Shown: in pieces, positions 11,553-20,522 of the stretch
Layout of the letters: the number at the start of each line of letters is the position of its first letter
Numbering within the stretch: position 1 is the stretch's first letter
Origin: Streptomyces rapamycinicus NRRL 5491
GTDB lineage: Bacteria > Actinomycetota > Actinomycetes > Streptomycetales > Streptomycetaceae
DNA length: 64,000 nt
Direction of reading: 5' to 3'
NCBI RefSeq assembly: GCF_024298965.1
Contig: NZ_CP085193.1
Span: 7,874,001-7,938,000 of the forward strand
Position numbers and translations under genes: made by a program
The notes under the pieces: model-generated
What the model was told of the DNA's origin: nothing
Databases searched by the model: none
The model's input: only the letters and a program-made list of their open reading frames with translations

Positions 11553-13676
11553 GTGGGGACGTCATCTTCTGCCACTTCTGGTGGGTCGGTTGAGGGCGGT
11601 GGGGTGGTTCTACCGGCCGGGGGTGGGGTCGGCCCCGTCCGTACCAGCGCATCGGCACGCGTCAACCTGCCCTGCAGTCCGCTCGCGGCCTCGGCCGCGC
11701 GCCGGTTCGTCCGTGCCGCCCTCGCCGACTGGGCCGCGCTCGAGGTCCCGGCCGCCGACCGGGTCACCGACCGGGTGGCGGACGAGGCCGTACTGCTGGT
11801 GAGCGAGCTGGTCACCAACGCGGTGGTGCACGCCGGCACCGCCGTCGAGGTGAGCTGTGCGCTGGATGTGTCGGACCGCGAGGGCGAGCCGCCGTCCCTG
11901 GTGGTGGAGGTGACCGATCACCATCCCACCCGGGTCGTGCGCGGCGATCCGCCGTCCGCGGACGAGCCGCCGGAGTACGCCGGGGGCCACGGGCTGCGGC
12001 TGGTGGCCGAGATCGCCGAATCCTGGGGGACGACCTACCGGCGGGCGACCAAGTCGGTGTGGTTCCAGATGGCGGTGGCGCCCACGGGCCCGGCCGCCGC
12101 GGGCGGCATGGGCTCGGGCTTCATGGACGCCGCGGCCGCCGTGGACGTCGGGGATGCCGTGGACGCGGCGAACGCGAACGCGGCCGGGCCGGACGGCGGC
12201 TTCGGGACGGGCGTCGTCCCCGGAGGCCTGGAATCCGCTCCTGAGGGCCTGGGGACCGTCGGTGAAGACCGTAAGGCGGCCGTCGAGGCCGTCGAGATCG
12301 TCGCGCCCGCGCAGGGCCTCGTCCCGGTCGGCCGCGACCCCGAGTGGACCCAGCGCGGCGCGCTCTCCTTCCTCGCTGAGGCCTCCGATCTGCTGGCCGG
12401 GCAGTTCGACGAGGACATGGTCACCTCGCTCGCCGGACAGCTGCTGGTGCCCCGGCTCGCCGACTGGTGCGCGATCTGGCTCGACTCCACCAGCGGTCCG
12501 CCGCGTCTCGCCCGGGTCTGGCACGCCAGCGAGGGGCGCATCGAGGGCCTGCGGCAGGTGCTGGAGAAGGAGCCGCCCCATGTGCCCACCGCCGTCCGCG
12601 GCAGCGCCGTGGAGTGGCCCTGGCCCGCCGACCCCGCCGCGTACGGGCCCGGTGGCGCGGCCCTCGCATGCCGGCTGGTGGCGGGCGGCCGCGCGCTCGG
12701 CACACTGCTGCTGGGGCGGGCCGGGCTGGTGCGGATGCCGGCCGAAGTGGTCGGCCTGATCGAGGACTTCGCCCGCCGCGTCGCCCTGGCGCTCGCCTCC
12801 GCCCGCCGCTACACCCGCCAGGCGACCATCAGCCGGGTGCTCCAGCGCGGGCTGCTGCCGTCCGTGATCCCGCGGATCCCCGGGGTCGAGTCGGCGGTGG
12901 TGTACGAGCCGACCGGCGAGATCTCCGCCGGGGGCGACTTCTACGACGTCTTCCCGGCCGGTGACGGCCGCTGGTGCTTCGTCCTGGGCGACGTCTGCGG
13001 GAACGGCCCGGAGGCGGCCGTGGTGACCGGCCTCGTACGGCCCTGGCTGCGGCTGCTCGCCCGCGAGGGGTACGGCGTGGGAGAGGTCCTGGACCGGCTC
13101 AACCAGCTGCTCGGCGAGGAGGCGGTGGAGCAGGCCGTCGAGGGCGCCGCGGAGGCCGTGGTGGCCGGTGTGGAGGCCGTGGGAGGCCCCGCCGGGGTCG
13201 TGGAGCTGGTGGACGGCGGCCTGGTCGGAGGCGCGGGGATGCCGACGGGCGGCGGCGTCGCGCGGTTCCTGTCGCTGCTGTACGGGGAGCTGGAGCCGCT
13301 GGGCGACGGCCTGGGCGTGCGCTGCACGCTGGCCAGCGCGGGGCATCCGCTGCCGCTGGTGCTGCGGCCCGACGGTGAGGTGCGGACGGTCGCGGCGCCG
13401 CAGATATTGCTGGGCGTCGTGGACGATGTGTCGTACGAGAGTGAATCGTTCGATCTGACGCCCGGGGAAACGCTGCTCTGTGTGACGGACGGGGTGACGG
13501 AGCATCGATCGGGCGACCGGCAGTTCGACGACGAGGACGGTCTGGCGGCGGCGTTCGCGCTGTGCGGGGGGCTGAGCGCGCGGCAGGTCGCGGAGCGGGT
13601 GCGCCGGGCGGTGGACGAGTTCGCGGCGGAGCCGCCGGACGACGACCTGGCGATGCTGGTCCTGAAGGTGCTCTAG
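11553..13676 (+). CDS. ATP-binding / GAF / SpoIIE-type PP2C phosphatase regulator
   Basis: A three-domain signalling protein of 707 residues. Residues about 35-175 form an anti-sigma-factor-like GHKL ATPase (LLVSELVTNAVVHAG, and GGHGLRLVAEIAESWG). About 265-420 form a GAF-like sensor. About 440-707 are a PP2C phosphatase of the SpoIIE class, with GGDFYDVF and LGDVCGNGPEAA carrying metal-binding Asp residues. Proteins with both a kinase-like ATPase and a phosphatase usually control an anti-sigma-factor antagonist in a partner-switching cascade; no antagonist gene is adjacent. The GTG start at 11553 has AGGAG 7 bases upstream. An insertion of Gly/Ala/Val-rich sequence (about 185-250) separates the first two domains. 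Confidence 0.9.
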   Translation: MGTSSSATSGGSVEGGGVVLPAGGGVGPVRTSASARVNLPCSPLAASAARRFVRAALADWAALEVPAADRVTDRVADEAVLLVSELVTNAVVHAGTAVEVSCALDVSDREGEPPSLVVEVTDHHPTRVVRGDPPSADEPPEYAGGHGLRLVAEIAESWGTTYRRATKSVWFQMAVAPTGPAAAGGMGSGFMDAAAAVDVGDAVDAANANAAGPDGGFGTGVVPGGLESAPEGLGTVGEDRKAAVEAVEIVAPAQGLVPVGRDPEWTQRGALSFLAEASDLLAGQFDEDMVTSLAGQLLVPRLADWCAIWLDSTSGPPRLARVWHASEGRIEGLRQVLEKEPPHVPTAVRGSAVEWPWPADPAAYGPGGAALACRLVAGGRALGTLLLGRAGLVRMPAEVVGLIEDFARRVALALASARRYTRQATISRVLQRGLLPSVIPRIPGVESAVVYEPTGEISAGGDFYDVFPAGDGRWCFVLGDVCGNGPEAAVVTGLVRPWLRLLAREGYGVGEVLDRLNQLLGEEAVEQAVEGAAEAVVAGVEAVGGPAGVVELVDGGLVGGAGMPTGGGVARFLSLLYGELEPLGDGLGVRCTLASAGHPLPLVLRPDGEVRTVAAPQILLGVVDDVSYESESFDLTPGETLLCVTDGVTEHRSGDRQFDDEDGLAAAFALCGGLSARQVAERVRRAVDEFAAEPPDDDLAMLVLKVL

Positions 13677-13678
13677 GA

Positions 13679-13980
13679 GTGTCCGGCGGGTCGTGACGCC
13701 TGCGGCGGGCCACGCGGCGGAGCCGCATATCGATGCCTTCCCTTCCCCGCCCCTTCCCACAACTGGGGCTGCGCCCCAGCCCCCGGCCGCGTCGCAGGCG
13801 GCGTTGGTCGGGGCCCTGGCCGGTGAGCTGATCGCGGCGACGGTCGGCTCGTCGGGGCCCCGGGGGCCAGGGGCAGAGCCCCTGCCACGCGGCGGAGCCG
13901 CACATAGACGCTTCGGGAAGGGGCGGGGAGGGGAAAGCGGGCCCCGGCGTCTGGGCGCCGTCTCGTGGTCCCGGGTGGTG
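13679..13980. repeat. intergenic repeat block, partial relative of the 42.3-kb element
   Basis: This gap of about 330 bases starts with GTGTCCGGCGGGTC (13679-13692), the same 14-mer that forms the terminal repeats of the 42312-42543 element. It then has GCGGCGGAGCCGCATATCGATG, split here by family variants at about 13715-13735 and again (with changes) near 13900, a pyrimidine tract CCTTCCCCGCCCCTTCC, and GGGGCTGCGCCCC and GGGGCCCC-type palindromes. No right-hand terminal repeat was found, so this copy is incomplete or rearranged. It probably acts as a terminator between two same-strand genes. Confidence 0.6.
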
Positions 13981-14004
13981 CCGGTCGTGCCGGACAATGG
14001 GGGC

Positions 14005-15237
14005 ATGCCTTCCGTATTGCCTGATGGTGAGCCCATGCCCGAGGACGGCGCACTGCCCGCGACCGCTTTGGCGGGGGCGGAGCGGCGGCCGCTGGGGTTC
14101 TATCTGCACGTGCCGTACTGCGCCACCCGCTGCGGCTACTGCGACTTCAACACCTACACCGCCAGTGAGCTGCGCGGTTCCGGCGGGGTGCTCGCCTCGC
14201 GGGACAACTACGCCGAGCAGGTCGTCGAGGAGGTACGGCTGGCGCGGAAGGTGCTGGGGGACGATCCGCGGACCGTGGAGACCGTGTTCGTGGGCGGTGG
14301 GACCCCGACCCTGCTCGCGGCGGCGGACCTCGGGCGGATGCTGGGGGCGATCCGGGACGAGTTCGGGCTGGCCGAGGGGGCCGAGGTCACGACCGAGGCC
14401 AATCCGGAGTCGGTCGATCCGCGGTATCTGGCGGAGCTGCGGGAGGCGGGGTTCAACCGGATCTCCTTCGGGATGCAGAGCGCCCGCCAGCACGTCCTCA
14501 AGGTGCTGGACCGTACGCACACCCCGGGGCGCCCGGAGGCGTGTGTGGCCGAGGCGCGGGCGGCCGGATTCGGCCATGTGAACCTGGACCTGATCTACGG
14601 GACGCCCGGCGAGAGCGACGCGGATTGGCGGGCCTCCCTGGAGGCGGCCCTGGGGGCGGGCCCGGACCATGTGTCGGCCTATGCGCTGATCGTCGAGGAG
14701 GGCACCCAGCTGGCGCGGCGAATCCGGCGCGGCGAGGTGCCGATGACCGACGACGATGTGCACGCGGACCGCTATCTGATCGCCGAGGAGACCCTTACAG
14801 CCGCCGGGTTCGCCTGGTACGAGGTCTCCAACTGGGCCACCTCGCCCGCCGGGCGCTGCCGCCACAACGAGCTGTACTGGCGCGGCGCCGACTGGTGGGG
14901 CGCGGGCCCCGGCGCGCACAGCCATGTGGGCGGTGTGCGGTGGTGGAACGTGAAGCACCCCGGGGCGTACGCACAGGCCCTGGGCGAGGGCCGGTCACCC
15001 GGCGCGGGCCGGGAGTTGCTGTCCGCCGAGGAGCGCCGGGTGGAGCGGATCCTGCTGGAGCTGCGGCTGGTCGAGGGCTGCCCGCTGGAGCTGCTGCGCC
15101 CGGCCGGTGCGGCGGCCGCCGCTCGCGCCCTGGAGGACGGCCTGCTGGAGCCGGAGCCGTACCGGCGCGGGCAGGCCGTGCTCACGCTCCGGGGGCGGCT
15201 GCTGGCGGACGCGGTGGTGCGGGACCTGGTGGACTGA
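14005..15237 (+). CDS. hemW: radical SAM protein HemW (haem chaperone, CPO-III-like)
   Basis: A 410-residue radical-SAM protein of the HemN/HemW family. The cluster-binding motif is Cys39, Cys43, Cys46 (YCATRCGYCDF), followed by the family's VFVGGGTPTLL near residue 95 and SFGMQSA near 155. HemW is a haem chaperone rather than a true coproporphyrinogen oxidase. Its location next to hrcA-dnaJ agrees with the usual actinobacterial order. The frame is open far upstream to 13693, but that part is repeat-derived; ATG 14005 (MPSVLPDGEPMPED) is the likely start. Stop at 15237 is followed directly by tandem repeats. Confidence 0.92.
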   Translation: MPSVLPDGEPMPEDGALPATALAGAERRPLGFYLHVPYCATRCGYCDFNTYTASELRGSGGVLASRDNYAEQVVEEVRLARKVLGDDPRTVETVFVGGGTPTLLAAADLGRMLGAIRDEFGLAEGAEVTTEANPESVDPRYLAELREAGFNRISFGMQSARQHVLKVLDRTHTPGRPEACVAEARAAGFGHVNLDLIYGTPGESDADWRASLEAALGAGPDHVSAYALIVEEGTQLARRIRRGEVPMTDDDVHADRYLIAEETLTAAGFAWYEVSNWATSPAGRCRHNELYWRGADWWGAGPGAHSHVGGVRWWNVKHPGAYAQALGEGRSPGAGRELLSAEERRVERILLELRLVEGCPLELLRPAGAAAAARALEDGLLEPEPYRRGQAVLTLRGRLLADAVVRDLVD

Positions 15238-15250
15238 GGCGGGGGCCGTC

Positions 15251-15346
15251 AGCCCGTACGGAGCCCAATAGCCCGTACGGGAGCCCATTGCCCGTACGGG
15301 AGCCCATTGCCCGTACGGAGCCCAATGGCCCGTACGGGAGCCCATT
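15251..15346. repeat. tandem array A, five ~19-20-bp units
   Basis: Five units at 15251, 15270, 15290, 15309 and 15327, of 18-20 bases each, consist of a CCCGTACGGG palindrome (or CCCGTACGG) followed by AGCCCATT/AGCCCAAT. A sixth, degenerate unit ends near 15360. The units abut without spacers, so this is a minisatellite and not CRISPR. It lies between the convergent hemW and DUF3097 genes. Confidence 0.85.
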
Positions 15347-15365
15347 GCCCTTCCGGGAGTCATCA

Positions 15366-15446
15366 AGCCCTTACAGCGGCCGTCAGCCCCTCACAGCGGC
15401 CGTCAGCCCCTTACGGCGGCCGTCCAAGCCCCTTACGGCGGCCATC
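15366..15446. repeat. tandem array B, four ~20-bp units running into a stop codon
   Basis: Four units begin at 15366, 15385, 15405 and 15425, each of the form AGCCCCTTACGGCGGCCGTC with variants. The last runs into the stop codon of the minus-strand DUF3097 gene (15445-15447), whose terminal codons resemble a further unit. The array differs in sequence from array A, which it directly follows. Confidence 0.8.
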
Positions 15447-16266
15447 AGCCCTGTGGGGCCGTCACGAAGTCGATCAGCTCCTCCACCCGCCCCAGGAGCT
15501 CCGGCTGGAGGTCCTTGTAGGAGTGGACCGAGGACAGGATCCGCTGCCAGGCGGCCCCGGTGTTCTCCGGCCAGCCCAGGGCGCGGCAGACGCCCTTCTT
15601 CCAGTCCTGGCCGTGCGGCACCGTCGGCCAGGCCGGGATGGAGAGGGAGGACGGCTTCACGGCCTCCCAGATGTCGATGTAGGGGTGGCCTAGGACCAGC
15701 ACATGCTCGCCGGTGACCCGCGCGGCGATACGGGACTCCTTGGAGCCCGTCACCAGATGGTCGACGAGGACGCCGAGCCGGGCGTCCGGGCCGGGGGCGA
15801 AGTCGTCGACGATGGCGGGCAGGTCGTCGACGCCCTCCAGGTACTCCACGACGACGCCCTCGATGCGCAGATCGTCGCCCCAGACCCGCTCGACCAGCTC
15901 CGCGTCATGGCGTCCCTCGACATAGACGCGCCCCGCGCGGGCGACCCTCGCGCGGGCCCCCGGCACGGCGATCGACCCCGAGGCCGTGCGCCGAGGCGCG
16001 CTGGGGGCCGCCGCGCGCGGGCGTACGAGGGTGACGACACGCCCCTCGAGCAGAAAACCGCGCGGCTCCATGGGGAAGACGCGATGTTTGCCGAAGCGGT
16101 CCTCCAGAGTGACCGTCGGACCCTGGGCGGTCTTCTCGCAGCGGATCACGGCACCACAGAATCCGGTGGTGGCCTCCTCCACGACGAGGTCCGGTTCGGC
16201 GGGGACCTCGGGGGCGGGCCGCTGCCGCTTCCAGGGCGGGGTCAGGTCCGGGTCGTACTGTCGCAT
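15445..16266 (-). CDS. DUF3097 family protein
   Basis: A 273-residue protein starting MRQYDPDLTPPWKRQ, characteristic of the DUF3097 family that is widespread in actinobacteria. Visible conserved parts are a basic KRQRPAPEVPAEPDLVVEE start, a central VEGRHDAELVERVWGDDLR with a Toprim-like look, an acidic-rich YLEGVDDLPAIVDDF, GVLVDHLVTGSKESRIA, and HPYIDIWEAVKP. The Toprim resemblance suggests nucleic-acid binding, but function is unknown. ATG at 16266 is preferred to 16314 because the upstream 16 residues lack family character. It converges with hemW across two repeat arrays. Confidence 0.87.
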   Translation of the reverse strand: MRQYDPDLTPPWKRQRPAPEVPAEPDLVVEEATTGFCGAVIRCEKTAQGPTVTLEDRFGKHRVFPMEPRGFLLEGRVVTLVRPRAAAPSAPRRTASGSIAVPGARARVARAGRVYVEGRHDAELVERVWGDDLRIEGVVVEYLEGVDDLPAIVDDFAPGPDARLGVLVDHLVTGSKESRIAARVTGEHVLVLGHPYIDIWEAVKPSSLSIPAWPTVPHGQDWKKGVCRALGWPENTGAAWQRILSSVHSYKDLQPELLGRVEELIDFVTAPQG

Positions 16267-16338
16267 CCGGATGACGATAGCGCGCGACGGCCACCCGCTC
16301 CGGCAGGCGCACAACCGGGCGAACGACTAGGCGAACGA

Positions 16339-17073
16339 CTAGAGCGACGGCTGGCCGGACACGCCGAAGCGGGCGGCCAGTTCGTCGCGTTGGGCCCGTA
16401 CGAACGCGGCGTCCACGACGGAGCCGTGCCCCGGGACGTACCGCGCGTCCGCGCCGCCGAGGGCGAGCAGCCGGTCGAGCGCGGCGGGCCAGTGGCCGGG
16501 GATCGCGTCGGGCCCGGCCTGGGGCGTGCCGGACTCCTCCACCAGATCGCCGCAGAAGACCACCTCGGGCCGGCCGGGCACCAGGACTGCCAGGTCGTGG
16601 GCGGTGTGGCCGGGTCCCACATTGGCCAGCAGCACCGTACGGCCGCCCAGGTCGAGGGTGAGTTCCCCGCAGACCAGGTGGTGCGGGGAGGCCAGATGGT
16701 CCACGGCCTCGGTGGCGGCGTCCCGGTCCACCCCGTGGCGGATCGCGTCCTCGCGCAGCGTCTCCCGCTCACGGCGCAGCAGCTCGTCCAGCCCAGTGGC
16801 CCCGTAGACCTCGCAGCCCGCGAAGGCGGCCGAGCCCAGGACATGGTCGAAGTGCGGATGGGTGAGCGCGATCCGGGTGGGGCGGCGGCCGGTCAGCCGG
16901 GTGATCCCGGAGCGCAGCTCGGCCCCGGCGCGCAGGGTCGCGCCGGTGTCCACGACGAGGATGTCGGTCCGTCCGACGACCACGCCGACCGTCTCGTCCC
17001 ACTCCGGCATCCGACGGCGGGCGACACCGGACGCGAGCCGCTCCCAGCCCGCCTCTTCCCAACACGTCTCCAT
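16339..17073 (-). CDS. MBL-fold metallo-hydrolase
   Basis: A 244-residue metallo-beta-lactamase-fold hydrolase with the metal-binding motif HPHFDH near residue 98, GPGHTAHDLAVL near 170 (third His) and GDLVEESG near 190 (bridging Asp). The last His is in YVPGHGSVVD near 222. The pattern matches small-molecule or thioester hydrolases more than RNases. It is transcribed with DUF3097, about 70 bp upstream of it and divergent from hrcA. Substrate unknown. Confidence 0.88.
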   Translation of the reverse strand: METCWEEAGWERLASGVARRRMPEWDETVGVVVGRTDILVVDTGATLRAGAELRSGITRLTGRRPTRIALTHPHFDHVLGSAAFAGCEVYGATGLDELLRRERETLREDAIRHGVDRDAATEAVDHLASPHHLVCGELTLDLGGRTVLLANVGPGHTAHDLAVLVPGRPEVVFCGDLVEESGTPQAGPDAIPGHWPAALDRLLALGGADARYVPGHGSVVDAAFVRAQRDELAARFGVSGQPSL

Positions 17074-17169
17074 ACCGCGACGCTAGCTCAACGGGGATGG
17101 GGGAGAGTTGCTGACAGCGGCGGCTCTTGCCCATGCCACCACACCCCGCCGTACACTGGCGGAGGGGTT

Positions 17170-17196
17170 CTGGCACTCGTGCCCGGTGAGTGCCAG
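17170..17196 (+). promoter_or_regulatory. CIRCE operator (HrcA binding site)
   Basis: CTGGCACTC, nine bases, GAGTGCCAG: a perfect 9-9-9 inverted repeat matching the CIRCE consensus (core GCACTC/GAGTGC). It lies 41 bp before the hrcA start, with a possible -10 TACACT at 17152-17157. HrcA therefore probably represses its own hrcA-dnaJ operon and releases it on heat shock. Confidence 0.95.
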
Positions 17197-17237
17197 GCGG
17201 ACGACCTGATGAGACCGCTGGACTGGAGGTGCGCGGG

Positions 17238-18254
17238 GTGCTCAGCGAACGCAGACTCGAGGTGCTGCGTGCCATTGTCCAGGACTATGTGGGCACGGAG
17301 GAGCCGGTCGGCTCCAAGGCGCTCACCGAGCGGCACCGGCTGGGCGTCTCCCCGGCCACGGTGCGTAACGACATGGCCGCTCTGGAGGACGAGGGCTTCA
17401 TCGCCCAGCCGCATACGAGCGCCGGGCGGATCCCCACGGACAAGGGCTATCGCCTCTTCGTGGACAAGCTGGCCGGAGTCAAGCCGCTGTCCAGCCCGGA
17501 GCGGCGGGCCATTCAGAACTTCCTGGACGGCGCGGTCGACCTCGACGACGTGGTGGGGCGCACGGTCCGGCTGCTGGCGCAGCTGACCCGGCAGGTGGCG
17601 GTGGTGCAGTATCCGTCGCTGACCCGTTCGACGGTGCGCCATGTGGAGCTCCTCCCGCTGGCCCCGGCCCGGGTGATGCTGGTGCTGATCACCGACACCG
17701 GCCGGGTGGAGCAGCGCATGGTCGACTGCCCCAGCCCGGTCACCGAGGATTCGCTCGCCGATCTGCGAGCCCGGCTCAACAGCCGGGTCGTGGGGCGGCG
17801 TTTCGCGGATGTGCCGCAGTTGGTGCAGGATCTTCCGGAGTCCTTCGAACAGGAGGACCGGGGGACCGTCTCGACCGTACTGGCGACCTTGCTCGAGACG
17901 CTCGTGGAGGAGACCGAGGAGCGGCTGATGATCGGCGGCACCGCGAACCTCACGCGTTTCGTGCATGATTTCCCCCTGACGATCCGGCCCGTTCTGGAGG
18001 CACTCGAGGAGCAGGTCGTCCTCCTCAAGCTGTTGGGCGAGGCCAAGGACTCGGCTATGACCGTGCGGATCGGGCATGAGAATGCTCACGAGGGGCTCAC
18101 TGCCACCTCGGTCGTCGCGGTCGGCTACGGTTCCGGCGACGAGGCGGTCGCCAAACTCGGCGTGGTCGGACCGACCCGCATGGACTACCCCGGAACGATG
18201 GGAGCGGTACGCGCAGTGGCACGTTACGTCGGACAGATCCTGGCGGAGTCGTAA
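17238..18254 (+). CDS. hrcA: heat-inducible transcription repressor HrcA
   Basis: HrcA represses chaperone genes by binding CIRCE and needs GroEL for activity. The 338-residue protein has an N-terminal winged helix ([44 protein letters not shown]), then the characteristic [18 protein letters not shown] motif near 65-83, and a GAF-like core and dimerisation region. GTG at 17238 has GGAGG 8 bases upstream. A longer reading from 17190 would begin inside the CIRCE operator and is rejected. dnaJ follows with no gap. Confidence 0.97.
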   Translation: MLSERRLEVLRAIVQDYVGTEEPVGSKALTERHRLGVSPATVRNDMAALEDEGFIAQPHTSAGRIPTDKGYRLFVDKLAGVKPLSSPERRAIQNFLDGAVDLDDVVGRTVRLLAQLTRQVAVVQYPSLTRSTVRHVELLPLAPARVMLVLITDTGRVEQRMVDCPSPVTEDSLADLRARLNSRVVGRRFADVPQLVQDLPESFEQEDRGTVSTVLATLLETLVEETEERLMIGGTANLTRFVHDFPLTIRPVLEALEEQVVLLKLLGEAKDSAMTVRIGHENAHEGLTATSVVAVGYGSGDEAVAKLGVVGPTRMDYPGTMGAVRAVARYVGQILAES

Positions 18255-19388
18255 GTGGCGACGGACTACTACGCAGTCCTGGGCGTGCCCCGTGATGCCT
18301 CGCAGGACCAGATCAAGAAGGCATTCCGGCGGCTCGCCCGCGAGCTGCATCCGGACGTGAACCCGGATCCGAAGACCCAGGAGCGGTTCAAGGAGATCAA
18401 CGCCGCTTATGAGGTCTTGTCGGATCCGCAGAAGAAGCAGGTCTACGACCTGGGCGGGGACCCGAACGCAGGGCCGGGCGGCGGTGGCGCCGGCGGCTTC
18501 GGCGCGGGTTTCGGCAACTTCTCCGACATCATGGACGCGTTCTTCGGCACCGCCTCGCAGCGCGGTCCGCGTTCCAGGACCCGGCGCGGTCAGGACGCGA
18601 TGATCCGGCTGGACGTGGAGCTCAGCGAGGCCGCGTTCGGGACCACCAAGGACATCCAGGTCGACACCGCGGTCGTCTGCACGACGTGCAGCGGCGAGGG
18701 CGCGGCGCCGGGCACCTCGGCGCAGACCTGTGACATGTGCCGTGGCCGCGGTGAGGTCTCCCAGGTGACGCGGTCCTTCCTGGGCCAGGTCATGACCTCG
18801 CGGCCGTGCCCCCAGTGCCAGGGCTTCGGCACCGTGGTGCCGACCCCGTGCCCGGAGTGCGCGGGCGACGGCCGGATCCGCTCGCGGCGCACCCTTACGG
18901 TGAAGATCCCCGCCGGTGTGGACAACGGCACCAGGATCCAGCTGGCCGGTGAGGGCGAGGTCGGACCGGGCGGCGGCCCGGCGGGTGACCTGTACGTGGA
19001 GATCCACGAGGTGCCGCACCCCGTCTTCCAGCGGCGCGGTGACGACATGCACTGCACGGTGACGATCCCGATGACCGCGGCGGCCCTCGGCACCAAGGTG
19101 CCGCTGGAGACGCTGGACGGCCTGGAGGAGATCGACATCCGGCCCGGCACCCAGTCCGGCCAGTCGGTCCCGCTGCACCAGCGCGGCATCACCCATCTGC
19201 GCGGCGGCGGCCGGGGCGACCTGATCGTGCACGTCGAGGTGACGACCCCGACCAAGCTGGAACCGGAGCAGGAGGAACTGCTGCGGCGGCTCTCCAAGCT
19301 GCGCGGCGAGGAGCGCCCGACCGGCGAGTTCAAGCCGGGGCAGCAGGGGCTGTTCTCGCGCTTGAAGGACGCGTTCAACGGGCGGTGA
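18255..19388 (+). CDS. dnaJ: chaperone DnaJ (DnaJ2 type)
   Basis: Hsp40 co-chaperone that delivers clients to DnaK and stimulates its ATPase. The 377-residue protein has a J domain with HPD at about 34-36, a Gly-rich linker ([13 protein letters not shown], about 78-92), and four zinc-binding CxxCxGxG repeats ([32 protein letters not shown], about 140-210), then the substrate-binding beta domains. The GTG start immediately follows the hrcA stop, so the two are co-transcribed under CIRCE. Streptomyces usually carry a second dnaJ in the dnaK operon, which would make this the DnaJ2 copy. Confidence 0.97.
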   Translation: MATDYYAVLGVPRDASQDQIKKAFRRLARELHPDVNPDPKTQERFKEINAAYEVLSDPQKKQVYDLGGDPNAGPGGGGAGGFGAGFGNFSDIMDAFFGTASQRGPRSRTRRGQDAMIRLDVELSEAAFGTTKDIQVDTAVVCTTCSGEGAAPGTSAQTCDMCRGRGEVSQVTRSFLGQVMTSRPCPQCQGFGTVVPTPCPECAGDGRIRSRRTLTVKIPAGVDNGTRIQLAGEGEVGPGGGPAGDLYVEIHEVPHPVFQRRGDDMHCTVTIPMTAAALGTKVPLETLDGLEEIDIRPGTQSGQSVPLHQRGITHLRGGGRGDLIVHVEVTTPTKLEPEQEELLRRLSKLRGEERPTGEFKPGQQGLFSRLKDAFNGR

Positions 19389-19430
19389 TCCGGTGGTGAG
19401 CCGGTGCGGAGGGCATGACACGATGTGGCC

Positions 19431-20522
19431 ATGTCCTCCGCGCTGACCGATCTTTACCGGTACCCGATCGTGCAGGCGCCGATGGCGGGTGGAGCCTCCT
19501 GCCCGCAGCTCGCCGCCACTGTCTCCGAGGCCGGTGGCCTCGGTTTCCTCGCCGCCGGCTACAAGACGCCGGAGGCGATGTATGAGGAGATCAAACAGTT
19601 GCGGGGGCTGACCAACCGGCCCTTCGGCATCAATCTGTTCATGCCGCAGCCGCCCAACCCCGACCCGGCCGCCGTCGCGGCCTACGGCGAGCGGCTCACC
19701 GGCGAGGCGGCCTGGTACGAGACCTCACTGGGCGACCCGGAGTCGGGCTCGGACGACGCGTACGACGCCAAGCTGGCCGTGCTCCTCGACAACCCGGTCC
19801 CGGTCGTCTCGTTCACCTTCGGCTGCCCGACCCGCGCCGTCCTGGACGCCCTCGCCAAGGTCGGCACCCGTACGGTCGTGACCGTGACCTCGCCCGTCGA
19901 GGCGCAGACCGCCCAGTGGGCGGGCGCCGACGCCGTCTGTGTGCAGGGCGTGGAGGCGGGCGGCCATCAGGGCACGTACAGCAATGACCCGGCCGCGGAC
20001 GGGATGGGCGTCGGGCTCGGGCTGCTGTCGCTGATCACTCTGGTCCGGGAGTACGTCCAGATCCCGATCATCGCGGCGGGCGGGATCATGCGTGGTTCGC
20101 AGATCGCCGCGGCGCTGTCCGCGGGCGCGGTCGCGGCCCAGCTGGGGACCGCGTTCCTGGTGTGCCCCGAGTCCGGGGCGAACGCCCTGCACAAGCAGGC
20201 GATGACGGATCCGCTGTTCGGCCGTACCGAGCTGACCCGCGCCTTCTCCGGGCGCCCGGCACGGGGCCTGGTCAACCGCTTCCTGCGCGAGCACGGCCCG
20301 TACGCGCCCGCCGCCTACCCCCAGCTGCACCACATGACCTCCGGTCTCCGTAAGGCGGCCGCGAAGGCGGGCGACCCCCAGGGGATGGCGCTGTGGGCCG
20401 GGCAGGGCCACCGGCTGGCGCGTGACCTGCCCGCCGCGCGGCTGGTGGAGACGCTCGCGGTGGAACTCGACGCGGCGCGGGCCGCGTTGGGCTTTCAGCC
20501 CCAGCGGGGTGCGGTGTCGTGA
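19431..20522 (+). CDS. nitronate monooxygenase-family flavoprotein
   Basis: An FMN-dependent TIM-barrel protein of about 363 residues in the 2-nitropropane dioxygenase / nitronate monooxygenase family. Landmarks: PIVQAPMAGGASCPQLAA near the start, GFGT-type RPFGINLF near 60, VQGVEAGGHQG near 167 (active-site His), and IIAAGGIMRG near 205 for phosphate binding. The ATG at 19431 is chosen; GTG at 19425 is an alternative with a closer GGAGGG site (19408-19413). The stop overlaps the rsmE start by four bases, so the two are translationally coupled. Confidence 0.9.
   Translation: MSSALTDLYRYPIVQAPMAGGASCPQLAATVSEAGGLGFLAAGYKTPEAMYEEIKQLRGLTNRPFGINLFMPQPPNPDPAAVAAYGERLTGEAAWYETSLGDPESGSDDAYDAKLAVLLDNPVPVVSFTFGCPTRAVLDALAKVGTRTVVTVTSPVEAQTAQWAGADAVCVQGVEAGGHQGTYSNDPAADGMGVGLGLLSLITLVREYVQIPIIAAGGIMRGSQIAAALSAGAVAAQLGTAFLVCPESGANALHKQAMTDPLFGRTELTRAFSGRPARGLVNRFLREHGPYAPAAYPQLHHMTSGLRKAAAKAGDPQGMALWAGQGHRLARDLPAARLVETLAVELDAARAALGFQPQRGAVS

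Noticed and set aside
11610..14036. 808-codon minus-strand frame
   Set aside because: Antisense to the ATPase-PP2C gene and a repeat block; no recognisable domain.
15251..15446. Possible CRISPR array
   Set aside because: The units are about 20 bp, abut without unique spacers, change sequence midway and have no cas genes nearby.
17190..18254. Longer hrcA start at GTG 17190
   Set aside because: It begins inside the CIRCE operator and adds residues foreign to HrcA; GTG 17238 has a proper ribosome site.
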